Of a stretch of 6,100 nucleotides of DNA, positions 1 to 4,398 are shown piece by piece. The position numbers and the translations under genes are program-made. The notes below the pieces were generated by a model. The model was given only the letters and a program-made list of their open reading frames with translations. It was not told where the DNA came from and searched no databases. The stretch comes from Bacillota bacterium. GTDB lineage: Bacteria > Bacillota > Clostridia > Christensenellales > CAG-138. The DNA is taken from NCBI GenBank assembly GCA_023435025.1, contig JAEYSE010000102.1, positions 1 to 6,100 on the forward strand, in the 5' to 3' direction. The stretch's first letter is position 1. The number at the start of each line of letters is the position of its first letter.

Positions 1-918
1 ATCAACCTGCCGCGCTTGGCCATATTAAGCAACGGCTCCGTTGAAACGTTCTACCAGAAGCTCGATGAAATGATCGACCTGTGCGTCGATCAGCTTCTGG
101 ACCGCTTTGAAATCCAGTGCCGCAAGAAGATGCGCAATTTCCCGTTCCTGATGGGGGACGGCATATGGCTCGATTCCGAAAAGCTAGGCCCGGACGACGA
201 AGTGCGCGAGGTGTTAAAACACGGCACGCTGACGCTGGGCTTTATCGGCCTTGCGGAGACGCTGAAATCCCTTACCGGCAAGCACCATGGCGAATCGCCC
301 GAAGCACAGGAGCTGGGCCTTGCGATTATTTCCCACATGCGCAAACGCATGGACGACGAAGCGCAGAAGCACAGGCTCAATTTCTCGCTGATCGCCACGC
401 CTGCAGAAGGGCTTTCCGGCCGGTTTGTGGAAATTGACCGTAAGCGCTTTGGCTCCATCCCCGGCGTGACGGACCGTCCTTATTATACGAACTCTTTCCA
501 TGTGCCGGTGTATTTCCCCATCGGTGCGCATCAGAAAATCAAGCTTGAAGCCCCCTACCACGCGCTCACCAACGGCGGCCACATCACCTATGTGGAACTG
601 GACGGCGATCCATCAGAGAACCTTGAGGCGTTTGAGGCAGTGATCCGCGCCATGCGGGAAAGCGGCGTGGGTTATGGCTCCATCAACCATCCGCTGGACC
701 GCGACCCAGCCTGCCGGTATTCCGGTATCATTGGCGATAGTTGCCCCAAGTGCGGGCGCACCGAAGAGGACGGGCCGGGCTTTGAACGCATCCGCCGTAT
801 CACCGGTTACCTGGTGGGCACGCTGGACCGTTTCAACAACGCAAAGCGCGCCGAGGTGCATGACAGGGTGAAGCATGTCAACGTTTCAAAGGCCCCGGGG
901 CCTTTGGAGACGCTGTGA
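1..918 (+). CDS. nrdD: Anaerobic (class III) ribonucleoside-triphosphate reductase, C-terminal part (5' end outside window)
   Basis: NrdD reduces ribonucleoside triphosphates to deoxyribonucleotides without oxygen, using a glycyl radical, in the cytoplasm. The reading frame is open from base 1 (INLPRLA...) and gives 305 visible residues. The family is usually about 700 residues or more, so the ATP-cone and the active-site cysteines lie upstream. Visible family motifs are GFIGLAETL, TPAEGLSGRF (residues 133-142 of the fragment), YYTNSFHVPV and NGGHITYVEL. The glycyl-radical motif RITGYL has its radical glycine codon at 805-807, with the usual FNNAKRAEV...RVKHV tail after it. The zinc-site region shows only three cysteines (codons at 712, 742, 751): Asp (703) stands where the first cysteine of the usual CxxC-CxxC set is expected. 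The stop overlaps the nrdG start by 4 bases, so the two are translationally coupled. Family assignment is certain. The promoter is not in the window. Confidence 0.97.
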   Translation: MNLPRLAILSNGSVETFYQKLDEMIDLCVDQLLDRFEIQCRKKMRNFPFLMGDGIWLDSEKLGPDDEVREVLKHGTLTLGFIGLAETLKSLTGKHHGESPEAQELGLAIISHMRKRMDDEAQKHRLNFSLIATPAEGLSGRFVEIDRKRFGSIPGVTDRPYYTNSFHVPVYFPIGAHQKIKLEAPYHALTNGGHITYVELDGDPSENLEAFEAVIRAMRESGVGYGSINHPLDRDPACRYSGIIGDSCPKCGRTEEDGPGFERIRRITGYLVGTLDRFNNAKRAEVHDRVKHVNVSKAPGPLETL

Positions 919-1418
919 CAAAGCTTAGTCTGGCCGGCGTGATTCGGGAATCGATCGTGGACGGCCCCGGTATCCGCTATACGGTGTTTGCGCAGGGCTG
1001 TCCGCACCATTGCCCCGGCTGCCACAACGCGCATACCTGGCCGTTTTCCGGCGGATTTTTGACCGAGCCGGAAAGGATTGTTGCGGAAATGAACCAGAAC
1101 CCCATGCTGCGCGGTATCACGCTAAGCGGCGGCGAGCCGTTCTGCCAGCAGAAAGCCATGGCGGAGCTTGCTGCCTTAGCCCACGCGGCGGGATATGATG
1201 TGATTACCTATACCGGCTATCTGTTTGAGGAACTCTTAGAGAAGGCAAAAGCCGATCCGGACGTCCTTGCCCTGCTGCAGGAAACCGACGTGCTGATCGA
1301 CGGGCCGTTTGTTCAGGAAGAAAAGAGTTATGATCTCAGATTTCGAGGCTCCAAAAATCAACGCGCCATCAATGTGAAAGCTTCGCTTTCGGGTAGCGTT
1401 GTCCTTGCGCAACTGTAA
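915..1418 (+). CDS. nrdG: Anaerobic ribonucleotide reductase activating protein (radical SAM)
   Basis: NrdG is the iron-sulfur activase that cleaves S-adenosylmethionine and abstracts hydrogen from the NrdD glycine, making the stable glycyl radical. The product is 167 residues, close to the usual 150-175. Near the N-terminus is the radical-SAM cluster motif C29-x3-C33-x2-C36 (QGCPHHCPGCHNAHTW), preceded by the family pattern ESIVDGPGIRYTVFAQGC. SGGEPF at residues 71-76 is the SAM-binding GGE motif. DVLIDGPF and LRFRGSKNQRAINV near the C-terminus are typical of NrdG and argue against a pyruvate formate-lyase activase. The start is GTG at 915, inside the nrdD stop (GTGA overlap). No independent ribosome-binding site stands out, which fits coupling to nrdD. 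The gene ends about 30 bases before a strong terminator, so it is the last gene of this operon. Confidence 0.97.
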   Translation: MTKLSLAGVIRESIVDGPGIRYTVFAQGCPHHCPGCHNAHTWPFSGGFLTEPERIVAEMNQNPMLRGITLSGGEPFCQQKAMAELAALAHAAGYDVITYTGYLFEELLEKAKADPDVLALLQETDVLIDGPFVQEEKSYDLRFRGSKNQRAINVKASLSGSVVLAQL

Positions 1419-1446
1419 ACCCAAAGGGCAAATGCTCTGCGGTATT

Positions 1447-1483
1447 AAAGGAACAAGCCCAAGCTTGTTCCTTTCCTGTTTTT
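1447..1483 (+). terminator. Intrinsic terminator after nrdDG
   Basis: There is a perfect 12-bp stem (1447-1458 with 1463-1474), a CCAA loop and, after CCTG, a run of five T (1479-1483). It lies 28 bases past the nrdG stop. The T-tract is offset by four bases from the stem, slightly imperfect for an intrinsic terminator, but the stem is strong and its placement at the operon end supports the call. Confidence 0.85.
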
Positions 1484-1493
1484 GGCGTATAGT
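1465..1493 (+). promoter_or_regulatory. Putative sigma-A promoter for the acetyltransferase gene, overlapping the terminator
   Basis: TTGTTC (1465-1470), a 17-base spacer and TATAGT (1488-1493) give a good -10 (5/6) and a weak -35 (3/6). The -35 lies in the descending arm of the nrdDG terminator. Expected transcription start is about 1500, 25 bases before the ATG at 1525. This rests on sequence match and position alone. Confidence 0.5.
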
Positions 1494-1524
1494 GGAACGG
1501 GAACGCGCAATAGGGGGAAAGAGA

Positions 1525-2169
1525 ATGGGCATCATTATCAGGCGGGAAACGGAGCACGATTATTTGGAGACGGAGCATGTCGCAAGGGAAGCCTTTTGGA
1601 ATTTATACGTACCGGGGTGCGACGAGCATTACCTGATCCATACCATGCGGAAGCATCCGGATTACATGGAAGACTTGAGCTTTGTTGCGGAAAAAGACGG
1701 TCAGATCATCGGCGGCATTTACTATACAAAGTCTCATATTCTTGACGCCCAAGGCGAAAGCCACGATACCCTTACTTTTGGCCCCATCAGCGTAATGCCC
1801 CGGTTTCAGAGGCAGGGCGTTGGGAAAGCGCTGATCGAACATACCAGTAAGATAGCCGCGTCAAAAGGACACCGCGCTGTCATCATATATGGTTACCCCA
1901 GCAATTACTGTGCAAGCGGGTTTGTTAGCTCCAAGAAATTCGGAATTACAAATCCGGATGGCGAGTATCCGTACTCTCTGCTCGTGCTGGAGCTGTATCC
2001 TGGCGCGCTAAACGGCATATCAGGCCAATTTCACGACAGCAGCGCGTATCGCTTCCAATCATCGGAGGTCGTGGAGTATGACAAGCAGTTTCCTTATAAG
2101 GAAAAGCTGGTTCAATATACGCAGGAAGTGTTTTCGATTGCCTGCCACGCGGTTTTAAAAGACCGTTGA
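1525..2169 (+). CDS. GNAT-family N-acetyltransferase, YhbS-like
   Basis: Predicted acetyl-CoA-dependent N-acetyltransferase of 214 residues; the substrate cannot be told from sequence. The GNAT fold is recognisable: an N-terminal IIIRRETEHDY strand-helix, then GPISVMPRFQRQGVGKALIEH, whose Q95-R-Q-G98-V-G100 is the motif A acetyl-CoA pyrophosphate loop. GHRAVIIYGYPSNYCASGF follows, resembling the 'G-x-P-x-Y-Y-x-x-x-G-F' signature of YhbS-type proteins (COG3153 as I recall it). About 80 residues follow this block, longer than a minimal GNAT domain. ATG at 1525 is chosen because AGGGGG (1512-1517) sits seven bases upstream. The frame is open further back to TTG 1399, but that would overlap nrdG and run through the terminator. 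It appears monocistronic, with its own promoter and terminator, and has no obvious functional link to nrdDG. Confidence 0.9.
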   Translation: MGIIIRRETEHDYLETEHVAREAFWNLYVPGCDEHYLIHTMRKHPDYMEDLSFVAEKDGQIIGGIYYTKSHILDAQGESHDTLTFGPISVMPRFQRQGVGKALIEHTSKIAASKGHRAVIIYGYPSNYCASGFVSSKKFGITNPDGEYPYSLLVLELYPGALNGISGQFHDSSAYRFQSSEVVEYDKQFPYKEKLVQYTQEVFSIACHAVLKDR

Positions 2170-2213
2170 TAGTCCTATGGACTTTATCAGCGAGGGATTT
2201 GTCAGCATTTCTA

Positions 2214-2237
2214 GCCGCCTTCACGGGCGGTCTTTTT
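2214..2237 (+). terminator. Intrinsic terminator after the acetyltransferase gene
   Basis: CCGCCT (2215-2220) pairs with GGGCGG (2225-2230), including one T-G wobble, around a TCAC loop. An outer G-T pair may extend the stem. TCTTTTT follows (T-run 2233-2237). It lies 45 bases after the acetyltransferase stop and just before the next promoter. Confidence 0.8.
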
Positions 2238-2247
2238 ATACCCGGGT

Positions 2248-2276
2248 TTGACAAGGAAAGATATTCCCACTATACT
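2248..2276 (+). promoter_or_regulatory. Strong sigma-A type promoter for the DUF3795 gene
   Basis: A perfect TTGACA (2248-2253), a 17-base spacer and TATACT (2271-2276, 5/6) make this the best promoter in the window. The start of transcription is expected near 2283, inside the palindrome at 2276-2293. A promoter this strong with an operator over its start suggests a gene normally held off and induced on demand. Confidence 0.8.
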
Positions 2277-2293
2277 TAGAACAAACGTTCTAA
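2276..2293. promoter_or_regulatory. LexA/DinR-like operator (GAAC-N4-GTTC palindrome)
   Basis: TTAGAAC (2276-2282) and GTTCTAA (2287-2293) are perfect 7-base inverted arms around AAAC. The core GAACAAACGTTC (2279-2290) fits the GAACRNRYGTTY part of the Gram-positive LexA (DinR) box consensus at every position. The flanking base is A rather than the usual C on the left. It begins on the last base of the -10 and spans the expected transcription start, where a bound repressor would block initiation. A TetR-type or other dimeric repressor could also use such a site. No lexA or other regulator gene is in the window. Confidence 0.55.
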
Positions 2294-2303
2294 TATGCTT
2301 AAT

Positions 2304-2310
2304 GGGGGAG
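2304..2310 (+). promoter_or_regulatory. Ribosome-binding site that fixes the DUF3795 start
   Basis: GGGGGAG lies five bases before ATG 2316. An earlier in-frame ATG at 2295 has no such site and lies two bases after the operator palindrome, about 12 bases after the expected transcription start, so 2316 is preferred. Confidence 0.7.
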
Positions 2311-2315
2311 CGCAT

Positions 2316-2735
2316 ATGGCATATCCGGAAGAAGCATTTTTCCTTGGTCAGGCAGCAAAAGAAATCGCACAGAACATCGCCCCCTGCGGGTATGTTTGCG
2401 GCATGTGTTACGATACCGTAAGCCGAAACTGCGCCGGCTGCCAGAGCCAGGACGAGCCATGCCCCATACGGCTCTGCTGTAAAAGCCGCAACATCCGGGG
2501 CTGTTGGGAATGCGCCATATTTCCCTGCTGCGAGTGCGATTTTAGGAGCCTGCGCATCCGCGCGTTTTTGCGCTGCGCCAAGGAGGACGGCATTGAAGCG
2601 CTGGCGGGCTACTTGCTCCGTAACGTACAAAACGGCGTTCATTATCACCATGGCAAGACTTACAACGGGGATTACGACGCATGTAAAACGGAGGAAGAGG
2701 TATTAAGGCTGCTGCGTACGGGAAAGGTGGATTGA
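2316..2735 (+). CDS. Cysteine-rich DUF3795 family protein
   Basis: A 139-residue protein that I assign to DUF3795, a family of small cysteine-rich proteins without known function. Family-like features are APCGYVCGMC at residues 22-31, a CAGC pair (39-42), PCPIRLCC (48-55), the GCWECAIFPC block (62-71), and a C-terminal HYHHGKTYNGDYDACKTEEEV segment. I count 15 cysteines, 13 of them between residues 24 and 74, which suggests metal or iron-sulfur binding. The first three (C24-x3-C28-x2-C31) have radical-SAM spacing, but the protein is too short and lacks the rest of that fold. No signal peptide or membrane segment is seen, so it is probably cytoplasmic. ATG 2316 is preferred over ATG 2295 on the ribosome-binding site. 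It has its own strong promoter, a LexA-like operator and a terminator, so it is likely a single-gene, regulated unit. The family call is confident; its job is unknown. Confidence 0.85.
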   Translation: MAYPEEAFFLGQAAKEIAQNIAPCGYVCGMCYDTVSRNCAGCQSQDEPCPIRLCCKSRNIRGCWECAIFPCCECDFRSLRIRAFLRCAKEDGIEALAGYLLRNVQNGVHYHHGKTYNGDYDACKTEEEVLRLLRTGKVD

Positions 2736-2768
2736 AAACCGAATTTCCAATCTTTTCTGTTTATGAAT

Positions 2769-2796
2769 AAAAGCCCGCCGAGAACGGCGGGTTTTT
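2769..2796. terminator. Bidirectional intrinsic terminator between convergent genes
   Basis: CCCGCCG (2774-2780) and CGGCGGG (2785-2791) form a perfect 7-bp GC stem with an AGAA loop. TTTTT follows on the plus strand (2792-2796), and AAAA (2769-2772) precedes the stem by one base, giving a T-run on the minus strand. It therefore serves both the DUF3795 gene from the left and the TPR gene from the right. Confidence 0.92.
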
Positions 2797-2847
2797 CATG
2801 ACTGCTCGGTGCAGGATGACCTATTGACGAAATTTTTCGGGTCAAGG

Positions 2848-3612
2848 TCACCACACTTTTTCATTTAGCCTTTTACTACTTCTCAACGCTATCTCATTGT
2901 CAGGCTCCAGTGCCAAGATTCTATTATTCCAAATCAGAAGTTTTTCATAATCCTTTAGCTTATTATAGCAGTTACAGATATCCATCATACATTCAACATC
3001 ATTGGGACGATGTGCATTCGTTTCGACTAGCTTTGTTAGTGCGCTTGCATAATCCTCAAGATACATATATGCCAACCCTTGGTCGTATAGTGCATCGATG
3101 TTTGAGCGATCCAGACTATATGCAACCTTAAATTCCTCCAATGCTACCTCGAATAGACCTTGTCTAAAATAGCACATTCCTAAGTTGAGGTGAGAATCCG
3201 CTGATTCACTATCAATGGCAATCGACTTGAGATAGTATTGTTGAGCCATTACGTAGTCTTTGATGGCATAATAATATATCCCAATATAAAACAGTGTATC
3301 TGCATTGTATGGATTAATCAGTTCAGCCTTATTAAGCAATTTTAATGCTTTATCATATTCTCTTTTTTTCAGGTATACCCTAGCAAGGTTAAAACGTGGC
3401 CTCTCCCAATTAGGGCATTTATCAATAAGACGCAAAAAACATTCTTCGGCAGCTATAAGACTGTCCGTTTCTATATGACAACAACCAATATAGTTTATAC
3501 AGTCATTTGACTTTTCAATCGTATTCGCAAGCTCAAAACACTTTAACGCCTTTGAGTATTGCCTATCAACATAATAATCCTCAGCCATATTGTATAATTC
3601 GTCAAAGTTCAT
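2848..3612 (-). CDS. Tetratricopeptide (TPR) repeat protein, seven repeats
   Basis: A 254-residue protein made almost wholly of tandem 34-residue TPR units, starting near residues 3, 37, 71, 105, 139, 173 and 207, with a short C-terminal helix after 240. The repeats show the TPR pattern (for example NLGMCYFRQGLFEVALEEFKVA and NLARVYLKKREYDKALKLLNKA). Such proteins are protein-binding scaffolds; no enzymatic domain, signal peptide or membrane segment is present, so the partner is unknown. The start is ATG at 3610-3612, with AGGGTGG (3619-3625, minus strand) six bases upstream. I see no convincing promoter; it may be read with the DUF3788 gene upstream. Its DNA is much more AT-rich than its neighbours (bases 3241-3300 have 19 G/C of 60, against 39 of 60 at 5701-5760), which suggests a different origin. 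Transcription ends at the shared terminator 2769-2796. Confidence 0.9.
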   Translation of the reverse strand: MNFDELYNMAEDYYVDRQYSKALKCFELANTIEKSNDCINYIGCCHIETDSLIAAEECFLRLIDKCPNWERPRFNLARVYLKKREYDKALKLLNKAELINPYNADTLFYIGIYYYAIKDYVMAQQYYLKSIAIDSESADSHLNLGMCYFRQGLFEVALEEFKVAYSLDRSNIDALYDQGLAYMYLEDYASALTKLVETNAHRPNDVECMMDICNCYNKLKDYEKLLIWNNRILALEPDNEIALRSSKRLNEKVW

Positions 3613-3645
3613 CCTATTCCACCCTATTTATTGAATTTACAATAT

Positions 3646-3720
3646 CTAAAATGGGACGACTGGAACAGGGGTAGGATCAGGCGTTAGTTGCGGCGTAGGT
3701 TCTGCGGGGAGTGGATAAAG
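3646..3720 (-). pseudogene. Possible 3' remnant of a lost gene: proline-rich C-terminal tail
   Basis: On the minus strand, one frame ending in TAG (3646-3648) reads as a proline/threonine-rich tail containing PTPQLTPDPTPVPVVPF, with nine prolines in 24 codons. Such tails or linkers are common in clostridial secreted proteins and lipoproteins. No start or gene body belongs to it: continuing upstream, the frame merges into the DUF3788 gene in a different frame. The stop lies 33 bases before the TPR start. The simplest reading is the end of a gene whose body was deleted. A chance reading of GC-rich spacer, or a frameshifted extension of the DUF3788 protein, is possible. Confidence 0.35.
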
Positions 3721-3749
3721 CTGCGGCGTTCGGCATCTGTTTTTTCTGT

Positions 3750-4190
3750 TTACACTGCCTTCTTTTTGGCCACAGGCCGTCTTATCGCAATCAACCGCAA
3801 CACGTCTTCCAATATTGCTTCATCCGTCACATGCAGCATCAGCCACCGTCCGCCACAGGAGAACGGCGTCTTTTCATACAGCTCCCGCACATATTTGGTT
3901 GCGTGCGGCATCAGGAGTTCGGCCTCCGGTTCTTCCTTTGCACCCATCACCACTAGCGCGATAAAATATCCTTCCATGGGGTAGAGCGTGCAAAGGGATT
4001 TGCCGCTTTTCTGGTATTTCACATTCCAGCCCGGCTGCGCGGAACATTTGCTGTAGGAGGAGATAGGCTGTAACTGGTAAGCGTCCCGTATCCTCGCATG
4101 GAACGTATCCCAAAGCGGGCTCCCGATATAATCGCGTGTCATTTCCTCGGTGGGCTGTGCATCCGACCCGTATAAGGCGCTCCAATCCAT
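3750..4190 (-). CDS. DUF3788 family protein
   Basis: A 146-residue protein that I recognise as DUF3788, a family of unknown function common in Clostridia. It shows the family pattern: MDWSALYGSDAQPT near the start, YIGSPLWDTF (residues 21-30), SKCSAQPGWNVKYQKSGKS, LCTLYPMEGYFIALVVMG, and GGRWLMLHVTD followed by LEDVLRLIAIRRP near the end. Length is normal for the family, with a short basic tail (VAKKKAV). There is no signal peptide; it is probably a soluble cytoplasmic protein. ATG at 4188-4190 is chosen because AGGAG (4198-4202, minus strand) lies seven bases upstream. A promoter with TATGAT sits just beyond. The gene is divergent from hutH, and its -35 overlaps a cre-like box, so carbon-catabolite control is possible. 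No terminator is visible after its stop, so transcripts may continue into the TPR gene. Confidence 0.88.
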   Translation of the reverse strand: MDWSALYGSDAQPTEEMTRDYIGSPLWDTFHARIRDAYQLQPISSYSKCSAQPGWNVKYQKSGKSLCTLYPMEGYFIALVVMGAKEEPEAELLMPHATKYVRELYEKTPFSCGGRWLMLHVTDEAILEDVLRLIAIRRPVAKKKAV

Positions 4191-4214
4191 GCTGTTTCTC
4201 CTAAGTTTTTCCTA

Positions 4215-4242
4215 ATCATACCACAAAGCGGAGCACTTGCAA
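4215..4242 (-). promoter_or_regulatory. Putative promoter of the DUF3788 gene
   Basis: On the minus strand, TATGAT (plus coordinates 4215-4220) is a 5/6 match to the -10 and carries the extended TGG in front of it. TTGCAA (4237-4242) at a 16-base spacing is a 4/6 -35. Expected transcription start is about 4208, some 18 bases before the ATG. Confidence 0.6.
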
Positions 4243-4251
4243 ACGGCATCA
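4237..4251 (+). promoter_or_regulatory. CcpA cre-like box
   Basis: TTGCAAACGGCATCA matches the published cre consensus WTGNAARCGNWWWCA at 14 of 15 positions; the single miss is C at the first W. It covers the -35 of the DUF3788 promoter, where CcpA would repress, and lies about 35 bases upstream of the hutH -35, where it could activate or act by looping. The hut operon of Bacillus subtilis is known to be under CcpA control, which makes the site plausible here. Presence of ccpA in this genome cannot be seen. Confidence 0.5.
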
Positions 4252-4286
4252 ACGTGTTAGCGTATTTCCGCTTTACCTTGCAGAAC

Positions 4287-4315
4287 TTTACAAATGTGGA
4301 AGCCGTCAATAGAAT
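4287..4315 (+). promoter_or_regulatory. Putative promoter of hutH
   Basis: TTTACA (4287-4292, 5/6), a 17-base spacer and TAGAAT (4310-4315, 5/6) form a good sigma-A promoter. Transcription would start near 4322, leaving a leader of about 77 bases before the GTG start. An AT-rich TTTATAACC just downstream (4319-4327) is an alternative -10 but has no partner as good. Confidence 0.65.
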
Positions 4316-4398
4316 GATTTTATAACCTTAAAAATTGCATGATTGATGAAGCCCCCAATGACGGGCGTCCTATATCATTACGATGAGGGTGTGAATTC

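Larger units (their letters stand above)
4191..4398. other. Divergent control region between the DUF3788 gene and hutH
   Basis: This 208-base gap has no gene. From left to right it holds the DUF3788 ribosome-binding site, the DUF3788 promoter, a cre-like box, the hutH promoter and the hutH leader. An 8-base inverted repeat, AAAGCGGA (4225-4232) and TCCGCTTT (4267-4274), surrounds the cre-like box. The hutH leader (about 4322-4398) has only a weak GCCC/GGGC pairing and no riboswitch I recognise. Confidence 0.7.

Noticed and set aside
16..18. TTG as the start codon of nrdD
   Set aside because: The frame is open to base 1 and reads INLPRLA, a conserved internal NrdD segment. TTG here is an internal leucine codon and the true start is far upstream.
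1399..1524. Upstream TTG start for the acetyltransferase
   Set aside because: It would overlap nrdG and pass through the terminator. ATG 1525 has a well-placed AGGGGG, and the GNAT fold begins there.
2295..2315. ATG 2295 as the start of the DUF3795 protein
   Set aside because: It lies two bases after the operator palindrome and has no ribosome-binding site, while ATG 2316 has GGGGGAG five bases upstream.
2385..2408. Radical-SAM cluster motif (C-x3-C-x2-C) in the DUF3795 protein
   Set aside because: The spacing matches, but the protein has only 139 residues, no GGE motif and no barrel. The cysteines belong to the DUF3795 pattern.
2910..3131. Plus-strand open frame opposite the TPR gene
   Set aside because: The minus strand carries seven regular TPR units. 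The plus-strand translation has no family features.
3688..3984. Plus-strand open frames opposite the DUF3788 gene
   Set aside because: They are antisense to a recognisable family protein, with low-complexity translations and no ribosome-binding site.
4322..4398. Riboswitch or HutP-type antiterminator in the hutH leader
   Set aside because: The leader shows only a weak GCCC/GGGC pairing, no terminator stem before the start codon and no regular UAG repeats of the HutP kind.
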